Numbered from the stretch's first letter, positions 1 to 10,015 are shown. The stretch is 64,000 nt of DNA from Methanobacterium_B sp963825335 (GCA_963825335.1 CAWGSP010000001.1:1426001-1490000), one strand, 5' to 3'. Translations and numbers: made by a program. The notes: generated from the sequence alone by a model not told the origin.

Positions 1-954
1 TGCAGATGGACTAATGTATTCATATCTACCTGTTTGTAAATTCAGCCTGTAAATAACATCTTGGGAATTGTCCAGCACGGAATGGAAACGTGATTCACTT
101 TCTTGAAGTGCTTTTTCTGTTTTTTTACGCTCTGTTATATCATAAACTATGGTAAATATACTTTTTTTCCCATTAAAATCGATAAAATCGCTGTTAAATA
201 ACACTGGCCGTTTTTCTCCAGTTTTTGTCCGTATTTCAAATTCTTCATTGTAAATAATTCCTTTATTTGACAGCCTTTCTACTATGTCTTCCCTATCTTC
301 ATCAGAAAAAATATTTAAGTTAGTAGCGGTAGTATTAAGCAATTCTGATCGTTTGTATTTGGTTATATTTGAGTAGGCTTCATTAACTTCGACTATATTA
401 GAATCAGTAGTTATTAACATTCCCACCGAATTGGAATTAAAAGCCTTTAAAAACTTCTCCTCGCTTTCTTTTAATTTTTTTACAGCTTTTTTACGCTGTG
501 TTATATCTTCAAATGTGGTGTAAACTTGAAATGGTTTTGTTTCTCCTTTTTTGTACTGTGGAATGGCATTGATATTTATCCAACGAGTTTTTTCTATTTT
601 AGGATCAAAAACGCCCATTATCACATTTTCGACTGTTTTCCCAGTTTTCAATGCAACCATTGCAGGATGAGTTTCACCTGGAAAGTTTGATCCATCTTCG
701 TGAATACTTTTCCATCTAGGGTCTGTTGAGGTTCTGCCCTGCATTTGATTAAAAGATAAACCGAGTATTTTTTCTGCAGCAGGATTTGCAGAGATAATAT
801 TGCCATCAATATCTTGATATACCACACCTAGTACCATAGTCTCAAAAAGTGTGCGATATTTCTCTTCACTTTCTTTTAAACGCTGAAGTAATACTTCTTC
901 AGTTTTATTAGGATTTTCCCTAGCAATTTTAGTATCATCATCTGCTCTGATCAT
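1..954 (-). CDS. PAS-domain sensor protein, C-terminus outside window
   Basis: This is an open frame of 318 codons that begins at the ATG at 954 and runs off the left edge. It contains two complete PAS/PAC units (about residues 27-155 and 163-283) and the start of a third. Each starts with a KESEEKF/Y-like linker and ends in a DITxRKK signature. No signal peptide or membrane segment is visible, so it is probably a cytosolic sensor. In methanogens such PAS arrays usually precede a histidine kinase core, but that part is not in the window. The ligand is unknown. The 220 bp upstream separate it from a convergently oriented context, and no partner regulator is adjacent. Confidence 0.85.
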   Translation of the reverse strand, partial: MIRADDDTKIARENPNKTEEVLLQRLKESEEKYRTLFETMVLGVVYQDIDGNIISANPAAEKILGLSFNQMQGRTSTDPRWKSIHEDGSNFPGETHPAMVALKTGKTVENVIMGVFDPKIEKTRWININAIPQYKKGETKPFQVYTTFEDITQRKKAVKKLKESEEKFLKAFNSNSVGMLITTDSNIVEVNEAYSNITKYKRSELLNTTATNLNIFSDEDREDIVERLSNKGIIYNEEFEIRTKTGEKRPVLFNSDFIDFNGKKSIFTIVYDITERKKTEKALQESESRFHSVLDNSQDVIYRLNLQTGRYEYISPSA

Positions 955-1174
955 AATTACACCAGGATACTATTTTTAAATAATCATGAAATTCTTTGAT
1001 AATATTCTGATTTATAATTGTCTATGTGATGAATTATGCAATAACTTTTCTTAATATATAATAAATAATCTCAAATTTTTATCATGAATCATCCAATAAC
1101 CAGATTTATTGGATTAACGGTAATATTTAATATTTTTCACAGTTCAATTCAATGATAAAAGATTATTTTAGTTT

Positions 1175-2653
1175 TTATGAATCAATTTTTTTTGGAGCAT
1201 CTCCATGGCCAACTTCTTCCTCCATTTCATCGCTCATGTATATGTCTTTTAGGAAGAAACATATTATCAATCCAATTATGTTCATTAATGCTACTACCAT
1301 GAATACATTGTGAATTGCAACAACTAATAGGGATGATGAAACATGTACAACAGTGTTTTGTAAATTAAGTTTAAGAGTCATATTTACAACAGTCCCGAGA
1401 ATGACTAAACCAATTACACTTCCAAGTTGTTCGAAATACATTGATGATGAAGTTACAACACCTAAATCCCTTTTTGCAACCGCATTTTGGGCTGAAATAA
1501 TGAATATTGGCATTGCTAGGCCTGCACCTATTCCCACAATAATTTCATAAACAATTAATTCTAGGCTCGTGGTGTTTTGAGTCAATGTTGAAAGTAATAG
1601 CATACCAACAGTACCAGTGGCAAAGGATATTATGGCAAGTTTTTTGTAAGTACCTGTTTTTGAGATTATCTGGCCTGATAAAATTGCTGTTACGATCATA
1701 GCAAACATTAATGCAGTTAGATATGCCCCTGAAGCTGAAGCACTCAGACCCTGTACCCCTTGTAAGAAGAGAGGAATATAAACTGCCCCTGCTAATGTTA
1801 TGGCTCCTGACAAAAATACTAAAACAGTCGAAATAGTAAATACAGAGTTTCTGAACAAATATAATGGTAATATAGGTTCTTTAGCTTTTTTCTCTGCATA
1901 TATAAATCCAAAAAGCATAATTAACGAAAATATCCATAATAGATCCAATACTGCTGGAGTAATAATAGTATTTTGCTGGCTGAAGGTTAATGCCACTAAG
2001 AATGATGTTAAAGCACTTGTAAAAGTTATAATACCCAAGTAATCCATTACCTTTTCCTTTACAATTACTCCAAATTCTGGAAGATATGGGATAATTAAAC
2101 TCAATGCTAATATTCCTACAGGAACATTTACAAAAAATATCCATTGCCATCCGAAGGAATCTGTTATAAAACCTCCTAAAGTTGGACCTACAACAGTTGA
2201 TATGCCTCCCGCAATACCAAATAGGCCCATATATTTTCCTCGTTGTCTTGGTGGAACCATCTCAGCAATAATCTTCTTTGGCACAGTCACAATTATACCA
2301 GCACCTAATCCCTGTAATGCTCTAAATAATATGAGTTCCAGCATATTATGTGAAAACCCACAAAGAACTGAACCAGTTACAAAAACTATTAACGCAGCTA
2401 TCAATATTTTTTTACTGCCATAAAAATCAGATAGTTTACCCGAAAGCATGGCAGAAATTATTACGGTTGTGAGGTATATCGTGAATGGCCAGACATAGTA
2501 CTGTAAACCACCTAAACTTGCAATAATCTTAGGCATGGCCGGAGATGTAATGGTACTATCCAATGAAACAATTAAGAGACTGACCATGAGTCCTAAGAAG
2601 ATCAATTTAAAATGTTTTAAAACATCATTATCATTATTCATACTATTATTCAC
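1175..2653 (-). CDS. MFS drug exporter, DHA2 (EmrB/QacA-like) family
   Basis: The 492-residue membrane protein is rich in hydrophobic helices; its length fits the 14-helix DHA2 class. Motif A of the major facilitator superfamily (GKLSDFYGSKK) is at about residues 72-82, an LDSTI motif at 31-35 corresponds to the DHA2 first-helix signature, and an antiporter-type GPTLGG segment lies at about 156-161. It probably exports toxic compounds with proton antiport; the substrate cannot be told. The PadR-like gene lies 157 bp upstream on the same strand, which suggests co-regulation. The short N-terminus before the first helix is Asn-rich. Confidence 0.9.
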   Translation of the reverse strand: MNNSMNNDNDVLKHFKLIFLGLMVSLLIVSLDSTITSPAMPKIIASLGGLQYYVWPFTIYLTTVIISAMLSGKLSDFYGSKKILIAALIVFVTGSVLCGFSHNMLELILFRALQGLGAGIIVTVPKKIIAEMVPPRQRGKYMGLFGIAGGISTVVGPTLGGFITDSFGWQWIFFVNVPVGILALSLIIPYLPEFGVIVKEKVMDYLGIITFTSALTSFLVALTFSQQNTIITPAVLDLLWIFSLIMLFGFIYAEKKAKEPILPLYLFRNSVFTISTVLVFLSGAITLAGAVYIPLFLQGVQGLSASASGAYLTALMFAMIVTAILSGQIISKTGTYKKLAIISFATGTVGMLLLSTLTQNTTSLELIVYEIIVGIGAGLAMPIFIISAQNAVAKRDLGVVTSSSMYFEQLGSVIGLVILGTVVNMTLKLNLQNTVVHVSSSLLVVAIHNVFMVVALMNIIGLIICFFLKDIYMSDEMEEEVGHGDAPKKIDS

Positions 2654-2810
2654 CCCTAATTTTATAATTTAAACCTGTTATCTTCATTTTTAATTACATT
2701 TATCATGTTTTTCTCCTAATTTCTGGTCTTAATTCAAAATTGATGAGAGCCATTGCTAACCTGATATAAAAATATAGAAAAAGGTCGCAATTCGCTTTAT
2801 AGCGATTTTT

Positions 2811-3311
2811 TCAATTATCTGATAAATTATTGAGCGATTCTTTTATTTTTTTAAGTCTTTCAATGAGTAATTCAATTGATTCTTTGTGAGGGGCAATTTC
2901 CTCTTTATCAGTACCTTCCATGCAAGATACATGACAATTCATTTCCTCTAATGAATTTTCTATTGAAATCAATTCACAATCCATACGTTCATTTATTGAT
3001 TGAAAATGTTCAAATAAATTAGTCACTGCGATCTGTCCATTATCGGTTAAATCATATTTTCCATCGTCTTGTTTGTATATTAAACCTTCTGATACCATTT
3101 TTTTTAGCATAGGATATATTGAACCAGGTAAAAGTCTTTTCGATTGCGTATTGCCTTCATTATGTGGATGAACATGGGTATTTTTATCGTACCATTGAAA
3201 CTGCAAATCATAATGTTTTTGGACATTAGCCATAATTTCTACACCATTACTAGGTCCAAATTCACCTATTACATGAAGTATCCATGTTCTTAAGTCTCCG
3301 ACTTGTTTCAT
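2811..3311 (-). CDS. PadR-family transcriptional regulator
   Basis: The 166-residue protein has a PadR winged helix in its first 100 residues. The signature PGSIYPMLKKMVSEGLI is at about 62-78 and the wing DDGKYDLTDNG at 82-92. A His-rich insert (THVHPHNEG, about 45-53) sits between helices two and three. The C-terminal half is a probable dimerisation helix with three cysteines (112, 126, 130). Insert and cysteines might sense metal or redox state, but this is inference. It lies upstream of a drug exporter in the same orientation, the usual PadR arrangement, and three palindromes overlap its own promoter. Confidence 0.88.
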   Translation of the reverse strand: MKQVGDLRTWILHVIGEFGPSNGVEIMANVQKHYDLQFQWYDKNTHVHPHNEGNTQSKRLLPGSIYPMLKKMVSEGLIYKQDDGKYDLTDNGQIAVTNLFEHFQSINERMDCELISIENSLEEMNCHVSCMEGTDKEEIAPHKESIELLIERLKKIKESLNNLSDN

Positions 3312-3422
3312 TCTTCATTCTCCCATTTCATGAAATTTTTATATTTTTTACTAATTATCTTCCTTATTATTTTGATAGGTAAATTTTTCATTTTAAATTA
3401 TGACATGTTACTTAACCGTAAT

Positions 3423-3481
3423 ATATCAAATTTTTGATATCAAAAATACATATCAAATCATTGATATCAATAAATTGATAT
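3423..3481. promoter_or_regulatory. Three-copy palindromic operator, likely PadR site
   Basis: Three perfect inverted repeats of the form ATATCAA-N4-TTGATAT occur at 3423-3440, 3450-3467 and 3464-3481; the last two overlap by four bases. On the minus strand the first copy overlaps a TATA-like stretch (about 3417-3426) placed for transcription of the padR-like gene. Self-repression is the simplest reading. The same palindrome was not seen directly upstream of the exporter at 2654-2810. Confidence 0.7.
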
Positions 3482-4121
3482 TTGGCAATATATAGTTTTG
3501 TGATCATCCACATTTCATTAAAAGCTTGTATATTGTTATTAAAAGTTTCACTGAGTTGTAAATTAAATTTTATTAGATCAAATACTAGTTATAAGCAAAG
3601 ATCATCCATTCTTTTTTGAGACGAATAATTAATCATGCGAACTATTATAAAAAAAGTGTTGGAAAATACATAAATTTTAGAATGAAAAGTTGGTTAAAAG
3701 TTCTCCAGAACATAATTTAAAGACCCTAAATATTTAATCCTAAAATAATTGCTTGTTGTATCCAAAATGTAATATTTTGACTCGATATATATACTGGCAT
3801 ATAAAGACTAAAACTGTTAATATTATTGTTAATGTTTCAAATTAATCTATTACAATATTCCATTTTTATATCTCCATGTATCCTCACTGTATTACACACA
3901 CTGAGTTTTTATAGTTCTTAAATTAAATTTTGAAAGGCTTTTGATCGATTTGTTTGTGGGAAGTTTTAATAAATAATATCCTAAAATCAGTTTGTTCTAT
4001 TTTGTTAACTATTAAGTTTTTTTAATTGATCGGGATGTTATGTAGTTGATTAATCTTAGCAAGGATAGTTATCAAGAAATATGTGATAAACGTCACAAAA
4101 AACGTTGTTTTTAGTTAAAAA

Positions 4122-4129
4122 TTTATATA
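4122..4129 (+). promoter_or_regulatory. TATA box of the surface-protein gene
   Basis: TTTATATA preceded by an A-rich BRE-like stretch lies about 70 bp before the Shine-Dalgarno site GGGAGGTG (4181-4188). The predicted transcript start is near 4150. Confidence 0.5.
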
Positions 4130-4213
4130 CTCGATAGTAATATGTTAAACATAGTTATAACATACTGAAAAACCGTTTAGGGGAGGTGTATTAATATATT
4201 AAAAGATAATAAT

Positions 4214-7200
4214 TTGAATTACAAATGGTTTAAGATTGGTAGGAGTAATTTGTTATTTTTCGTAAGTATATTTCTTGGTTTGGTTGTTATTTTTTCTTGT
4301 GGAATGAATACTGTAGCAGCAGCTCCTGGAGACACCATATATGTTAATGCTTCGGGAGGAAACGATTCTAATAATGGATCCAGTTGGTTATATGCAAAAC
4401 AATCCATAAGTAACGCAATAAGTACAGTTAACCCTGACGGAACAATAAACATTGCCGACGGACAATACACAGGATCTAATAATACTGGAATAACTATTAA
4501 CCAAAACATAATCATTCAAGGTCAAAGTGAAGCAAACACGATTATAAACGGAACATATACCAATAGGATATTTTTTATCAACTCTGGAATTACAGTCACA
4601 ATCAACAACCTAACACTAACCAACGGAACCATAAATAATAATTGTGGAGGTGCGATTTACAATCAGGGTAATTTGACAATTAATAACTGTACTCTCACAG
4701 GTAATACTGTAAATTGGTCTGGTGGCGCTATCTATAATTCTGGCAATTTAACAATAACCAACAGTACGCTCTTCAATAATACAGCAACAGGCGGTTATGG
4801 TGGTGGTGCAATTTACAATGAAGGAGACTTTGGTACTGCTAATGTTTATATATCTAACAGTACGCTCTCCAATAATATAGCAACAGGCAGTTATGGTGGT
4901 GGTGCCATTTACAATGAAGGAGACTTTGGTACTGCTAATGTTTATATATCTAACAGTACGCTCTCCAATAACACAGCAACAGGATCTGATAGTGCTGGTG
5001 GTATTTTCAATTTTGGTAGCAGTGGTACTGCTAATGTTTATATATCTAACAGTACGCTCTCCAATAACATAGAAACAGGATCTGATAGTACTGGTGTAAT
5101 TTTCAATTTTGGTAGCAGTGGTACTGCTAATGTTTGTATATCTAACAGTACGCTCTCCAATAACATAGCAACAGGATATGATAGTGGTGGTACAATTTTC
5201 AATGAGGACTTGGGTAAAACAAATATTTATCTGTCTTTCAACAAGATTTATGGAAATGGCATATGTAGTATTCAGGAATTATTAGTTCCGGAGTACATAG
5301 ATAGTCCTGGTTTGTTTGATATAAACGACAATTGGTGGGGTTCTAACTATCCTGATTTCGCCACCTTATTTAATTATTCTATAAAGAATCCTGAGAATTG
5401 GGTTATATTAACTGTTAATGCAAACCCTAATAAAATTAATAATGGTGAAACATCTACTATAACTGCAGATTTCAATCATATTAATAATGGCAGTCCTTTA
5501 ACAGGTGGATACATACCAGACGGGCCCATAACATTAACTGTACCTTGGGGGAGTTTAGATTCAAGTGGCCATACCATTACAGAAAATACTGTAAGCGGAG
5601 TTATTTCTCCAGTTACGTTCACCGCAAACGAAGGAGCCATAAATCCTTTAGATGATCCTGTTGAAGTTACCGCTTCAGCTGATGGTTACACAACCAGCAG
5701 CAATATATACATAAACAACGCTCCATTAACTATTACGAAAACTGCTAATCAGACTAACTACAATACTGGAAATTCTGTGTTATACACGATTGATGTGTTA
5801 AATAATGGGCCTGATAATGCAACAAATGTTAATGTTAATGATACCCTACCTTCGGGTTTGAATTTTGTCAGTACCACTGATGGTGGGGTGTGGGATGCAA
5901 CAACCCGTACTATTACTTGGACTTTATCTAGTTTAACTTCTGGATCAGAATTTATACCGACTGTTACGGCAACAGTATGTCCTGATACCCAAGGACAAAC
6001 CATAATTAATACAGCAGCTGCAAGCAACGACCAAATAATTACACCTGTGACAGCTACCAGCAATATATACATAAACAATGCTTCATTAGTTATTACGAAA
6101 ACTGCTAACCAGACTAACTACAATACTGGAAATTCTGTGTTATATACGATTGATGTGTTAAATAATGGGCCTGATAATGCAACAAATGTTAATGTTAATG
6201 ATACCCTACCTTCGGGTTTGAATTTTGTTAATACCACAGATGGTGGGGTGTGGGATGCAACAACCCGTACTGTTACTTGGACTTTATCTAGTTTAGCTTC
6301 TGGATCAGAATTTATACCGACTGTTACGGCAACAGTATGTCCTGATACTCAAGGACAAACCATAATTAACACAGCAACTGCGAGCAACGACCAACTAAAC
6401 ACGCCTGTAACAGCCAGCAGCAATATATACATAAATATTCCTACCGTAATCACCGTGAATTCTGTTGCTGGTTATAAAGGTAGTAGTGTTGAGTTGGTTG
6501 CGATTTTAACTGATTCGAAAAACAAGCCTTTAATGGGTAAAACAATTAATTTCAATGTGAACGGTAAAATGGTGGGGGCTGCTGATACTCTGGCGAATGG
6601 AAAAGCAACATTATCATATATCATAACACAAAATATGGGAATTTACACTATACTAGCAAATTTCCAACAAAATAGTACATATACAGCATGCAATACCAGC
6701 AGCAAACTAAATGTTCTTAAAACTATATTACCATCAGTAATCGGAACAAATCCAGCTGATCATTCTGTGAATGTGGGTGTTAATAAAGTTATTAAGATAA
6801 CATTTAATGAAACTATTAAAGCAGGTAATATGTGGATTGAACTAAAAAATTCAAAAGGAACAACTAAATCATTCAAAGCAACAATACTGGGTAATGTGCT
6901 ATCCATTAAACCCAATTCAGTATTAGCTGACGGAACCAAATACACTCTTATCCTACATAGTAACTGTATAACTGATCTAAATGGGAACAAATTTGTTGGA
7001 CCATACCAAACACAGTTCACAACAGCTAAAACAATACCACAAGTCATCTCAACCATACCCGCTAACCAGAAAACAGGTTTCAGCAGAACAGAAACCATAA
7101 CAATCAAATTCAATGAAAACATTAAAAAAGGCACTAACTGGTCAAAAATCGTAATGAAAAATTTAACCCAAGGAAGAAGAGTCGCATTCACAGAACAAAT

Positions 7201-7348
7201 AAAAGTAAACACACTCTACATCAAAATGGTCTTTTTAAGATACGCACATAACTGGTACCAAATCACCATACCTGCTGCAGCAATTAAAGACGTGGCCGGT
7301 AACAATCTACAAGCAAAATATACCTTCAAATTCGAAACAAAACCATAA
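4214..7348 (+). CDS. Adhesin-like surface protein: beta-helix, two DUF11, Big_5 domains
   Basis: The 1,044-residue secreted protein starts with a charged N-terminus and hydrophobic core ending in AAAPGD (signal peptide to about residue 37). Residues 40-390 are short Asn/Thr/Gly-rich repeats of a right-handed beta-helix. About 497-736 are two nearly identical 120-residue DUF11 units, then an Ig-like domain, then two SbsA-type Ig-like (Big_5) domains from about 841 and 942 to the end. No C-terminal anchor is visible. Such proteins sit on the methanogen cell surface and are thought to mediate attachment. The TTG start is 25 bases from the Shine-Dalgarno site, so the true start may lie upstream, for example at ATA 4196. 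Confidence 0.88.
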   Translation: MNYKWFKIGRSNLLFFVSIFLGLVVIFSCGMNTVAAAPGDTIYVNASGGNDSNNGSSWLYAKQSISNAISTVNPDGTINIADGQYTGSNNTGITINQNIIIQGQSEANTIINGTYTNRIFFINSGITVTINNLTLTNGTINNNCGGAIYNQGNLTINNCTLTGNTVNWSGGAIYNSGNLTITNSTLFNNTATGGYGGGAIYNEGDFGTANVYISNSTLSNNIATGSYGGGAIYNEGDFGTANVYISNSTLSNNTATGSDSAGGIFNFGSSGTANVYISNSTLSNNIETGSDSTGVIFNFGSSGTANVCISNSTLSNNIATGYDSGGTIFNEDLGKTNIYLSFNKIYGNGICSIQELLVPEYIDSPGLFDINDNWWGSNYPDFATLFNYSIKNPENWVILTVNANPNKINNGETSTITADFNHINNGSPLTGGYIPDGPITLTVPWGSLDSSGHTITENTVSGVISPVTFTANEGAINPLDDPVEVTASADGYTTSSNIYINNAPLTITKTANQTNYNTGNSVLYTIDVLNNGPDNATNVNVNDTLPSGLNFVSTTDGGVWDATTRTITWTLSSLTSGSEFIPTVTATVCPDTQGQTIINTAAASNDQIITPVTATSNIYINNASLVITKTANQTNYNTGNSVLYTIDVLNNGPDNATNVNVNDTLPSGLNFVNTTDGGVWDATTRTVTWTLSSLASGSEFIPTVTATVCPDTQGQTIINTATASNDQLNTPVTASSNIYINIPTVITVNSVAGYKGSSVELVAILTDSKNKPLMGKTINFNVNGKMVGAADTLANGKATLSYIITQNMGIYTILANFQQNSTYTACNTSSKLNVLKTILPSVIGTNPADHSVNVGVNKVIKITFNETIKAGNMWIELKNSKGTTKSFKATILGNVLSIKPNSVLADGTKYTLILHSNCITDLNGNKFVGPYQTQFTTAKTIPQVISTIPANQKTGFSRTETITIKFNENIKKGTNWSKIVMKNLTQGRRVAFTEQIKVNTLYIKMVFLRYAHNWYQITIPAAAIKDVAGNNLQAKYTFKFETKP
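4832..5215 (+). repeat. Four 96-bp tandem repeats in the beta-helix
   Basis: Units begin with GGTACTGCTAATGTTT at 4832, 4928, 5024 and 5120, an exact 96-base (32-residue) period. Each encodes the motif GTANVYISNSTLSNN, with one Tyr-to-Cys change in the last copy. An older, diverged unit precedes them. Their similarity at DNA level points to recent duplication. Confidence 0.85.
5701..6420 (+). repeat. 360-bp direct repeat encoding two DUF11 units
   Basis: Bases 5701-6060 and 6061-6420 are two copies with an exact 360-base period and few differences. Each codes for one 120-residue DUF11 unit, and a third copy of the unit start (SSNIYIN) follows at 6421. Recent in-frame duplication or gene conversion is likely. 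Confidence 0.88.
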
Positions 7349-7502
7349 TAAAATCCTTTTTTTCCTATTTTTTTTTAAACTCGATCACTTGATTTTCACC
7401 AAATAAATAAATATATTCAGTTGAAATCTGCTTTTGACTCATGAATCGATTTTGTTTCAAATAACACTCTGACAGAATTATCCAAAAATAGTATATGTAA
7501 TA

Positions 7503-8333
7503 TTATTGGATTGATTTGTTGGGGGATAATACTTCTTCTATTTCCATTTTTTCGCCCATTATTAGTGCTTCATTTGTTGATGTTATGGCACTGAGAGAAT
7601 CACTTTTTAAAGGTGGTATTGTTAACAGTTCAGAATCATCAACTATCAGTTTGAATAGGTTATCTAAGTCCATCACATCTAATAAATGGGTTTTATTCCT
7701 TTTATATAACTCTTTTTCATGACTGACAAATTCTGGAGTCTTTAACATCTGCTCTTTTTCTATTATATTGATCTGGACGTTGCTCTTTTTGGATAATTTT
7801 TCTAACCGTTTTCTGGTGTCTTGATTATCGATCATTATTACGAGATATAATTTAATGTTCTTTTTTGCGGTCTTTTCTATGTATTTTAAGTATTTTTCTG
7901 AGGTTTGACAGTATACTGTTTCTTGAGCATTTTTAAGCATGTCTTGGATTTTAAATTCAAAACTTTTAGCTCCGAATATAAACCATATGGGAGAAGAAGG
8001 TTTAGTGACTGTATCCTGGTGTTTGAGGATTTCAAATTGTTTTAAAGCTTCATCTTTTGCTTGTTCGTGTCTTTTTATCATTAATTCAAGTGCAATTTTA
8101 GGTTCAATTGCCTGATAAGTAGCGGGTCTAGGGCTTGTTAACACCACAATATCATTTTCTTCTAACATTCTTAAACCATCATATATTCTGGGTTTGGAGA
8201 CGTCTAGAGCTTCTAAGAGATCTTTTATTCCAGCACTTTTTAATACTACTAGTGCGGTGTATATTTTTGCTTCTGATTCGAGTAATCCGATTTCTGTTAG
8301 TGATGACAATAATTTATTAGGTAATTCTATCAT
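7503..8333 (-). CDS. TrmB-family transcriptional regulator
   Basis: The 276-residue protein carries an N-terminal TrmB winged helix (about residues 1-80, with GLLESEAKIYTALV and VSKPRIYDGLRMLEENDIV). The C-terminal region from about 105 resembles the phospholipase-D-like/TrmB effector domain, including an FGAKSFEFKI segment. The classic TrmB sugar-binding extension is absent at this length. It is divergent from an MFS exporter across 251 bp, which suggests that it controls that gene and itself. Its effector is unknown. Confidence 0.85.
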   Translation of the reverse strand: MIELPNKLLSSLTEIGLLESEAKIYTALVVLKSAGIKDLLEALDVSKPRIYDGLRMLEENDIVVLTSPRPATYQAIEPKIALELMIKRHEQAKDEALKQFEILKHQDTVTKPSSPIWFIFGAKSFEFKIQDMLKNAQETVYCQTSEKYLKYIEKTAKKNIKLYLVIMIDNQDTRKRLEKLSKKSNVQINIIEKEQMLKTPEFVSHEKELYKRNKTHLLDVMDLDNLFKLIVDDSELLTIPPLKSDSLSAITSTNEALIMGEKMEIEEVLSPNKSIQ

Positions 8334-8421
8334 AGTGTTTATTCTCCAATTTAGAAATTTTTGTTGTTAATTTATTATTTACTTTCATTAATTTATATAT
8401 TCCCTTAATTTTGTATTATTT

Positions 8422-8503
8422 GTTGTCAATAATTTATTTACTAAACATAACTTTTATATGGTTCGAAATGATATAGTAAAATCGTAGTATAATATTTGAC
8501 AAC
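8422..8503. promoter_or_regulatory. Inverted-repeat pair flanking divergent promoters
   Basis: GTTGTCAA at 8422-8429 and its exact complement TTGACAAC at 8496-8503 lie 74 bp apart, near seven helical turns. Between them is the TATA box of the exporter (TTTTATAT, about 8452-8459). The first site lies upstream of a minus-strand TATA-like element near 8391-8400 for the TrmB-like gene. They are candidate operators for that regulator. Confidence 0.45.
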
Positions 8504-8584
8504 TTTTGTAGATATTTTAGTGGAATATATATTTCACATAAAAAACCCTTCTAAATTTCTGTAATTATCATTCGGAGCTATAAA

Positions 8585-10015
8585 ATGAGTGAAACTAATA
8601 AAACTGAAATAATAAATGACAAATCTAACAAAGATTCAGGAGGATCACCGAACTTCATATTGTTTGTGTTATCATTAGGCGTATTTATAACTGCATTGGC
8701 ATCATTTGTGTTCTCCCCGGCACTACCAACAATCGCTGGTAGTTTACACACATCACTGGATCTGGTAACCTGGGTCGTAACAATTTATATATTACTCTTA
8801 GCAGCAATTACGCCTCTATCTGGGAAGTTATCGGATAAATTCGGTCGAAAAAAGATATATATTGCGGGTGTGGCCATATTTACTCTGGGATCTATTGCTT
8901 GTGGGTTTTCATGGAATATTTATTCTTTGATTGCATTTAGAGGTATGCAGGCCATTGGTGCTGCCCTTGTATTACCTGCAGCTATTGCAGAAGTTGGAAC
9001 ATCTTCTAAGGAAAATGCCGGGAAGATGATGGGATTATTACTGGCAATGTCTGCTTTTGCAATGATTATAGGCCCCAACCTTGGAGGATATTTAATTCAA
9101 AATTTTGGCTGGAGAACAATTTTCTACTTCAACATACCGATAGGCATCTCGGCAATTCTATTGAGTGCATGGAAGTTCAAAGAAAACTATGGTAAAGCAA
9201 AACAGCATATTGATGTGATTGGATCATTACTACTCACAGGGGCGATAGCATCAATATTACTAGGCTTTGATAGGCTTGCAACTCATCCCATCCAAAATCT
9301 AACCGTGTACATATTATTCATAACCTTTTGGTTGTTAACGACTTTGTTTATTCTAGTTGAAAGACATGTCAAAGATCCAATAATTGATATACTTCTACTC
9401 AGAAGGGGTGATGTTTTTTCACTCAATTTAACCATGCTGTTGATGATGATACCCATGTTTTGTACGGTGATTTATATTCCATCATTTGTACAGGAGGTCT
9501 TACATCTAAGTGTACAGAACAGCGGTTTTCTTGTAACTCCACTAGCAGTTGCTTTGCTAATCGGAAACATATTGGGTGGTGCATATATAGATAGGTATGA
9601 TGCACGGTCATTACTTCTAATAGGTTCTCTACTCTTGAGTTGTGCATTTATATGGCTGTCTTATTTTGTGAATGACTGGTTCAGCCTCATTTTCACATTA
9701 ATCGGGGTAGGTTTAGGATTAGGATTTGCATTAGAAAGTTTACAGCTAATAATGTTATCCCACATGCCCGAAGACAAGAAGGGCGCAGGTACTGGTATTA
9801 TAAACACGTTTAAGTACATAGGAAGTGCAATTGGATCTGTAATCGGGGCCATTTTCCTGGTTGGTGCCACAACCACCATAGCATACAACACAGCATTCAA
9901 AAACATATTTTTATTTGGAACAGTGGCATCCATCCTTTCGGTCCTTCTGGTGGTATTCATAATCCTAATATACAGGTCTAATAAATACCCGATGAACGAT
10001 CATGTATTAGATTAA
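8585..10015 (+). CDS. MFS drug exporter, DHA2 family
   Basis: The 476-residue membrane transporter has motif A (GKLSDKFGRKK) at about residues 80-90 and the GPNLGG segment of the antiporter motif at about 163-168. The charged, Asn/Lys-rich N-terminus is cytoplasmic, and a positively charged tail ends the protein. Its length fits the 14-helix DHA2 group. It is transcribed divergently from the TrmB-like gene. A role in proton-driven efflux of toxic compounds is inferred from the family; the substrate is unknown. It is a paralogue of the exporter at 1175-2653. Confidence 0.9.
   Translation: MSETNKTEIINDKSNKDSGGSPNFILFVLSLGVFITALASFVFSPALPTIAGSLHTSLDLVTWVVTIYILLLAAITPLSGKLSDKFGRKKIYIAGVAIFTLGSIACGFSWNIYSLIAFRGMQAIGAALVLPAAIAEVGTSSKENAGKMMGLLLAMSAFAMIIGPNLGGYLIQNFGWRTIFYFNIPIGISAILLSAWKFKENYGKAKQHIDVIGSLLLTGAIASILLGFDRLATHPIQNLTVYILFITFWLLTTLFILVERHVKDPIIDILLLRRGDVFSLNLTMLLMMIPMFCTVIYIPSFVQEVLHLSVQNSGFLVTPLAVALLIGNILGGAYIDRYDARSLLLIGSLLLSCAFIWLSYFVNDWFSLIFTLIGVGLGLGFALESLQLIMLSHMPEDKKGAGTGIINTFKYIGSAIGSVIGAIFLVGATTTIAYNTAFKNIFLFGTVASILSVLLVVFIILIYRSNKYPMNDHVLD

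Larger units (their letters stand above)
3312..4213. other. Long AT-rich spacer between padR-like and adhesin genes
   Basis: No credible gene is seen in this 900 bp. It contains the PadR-side promoter and palindromes near 3417-3481 and the promoter of the surface protein near 4122. The rest is AT-rich sequence without clear repeats, tRNA or structured RNA. Confidence 0.6.

Noticed and set aside
2770..2815. Terminator hairpin between the PadR-like gene and the exporter
   Set aside because: The GCGA/TCGC stem is only four pairs and its T-run is not placed well.
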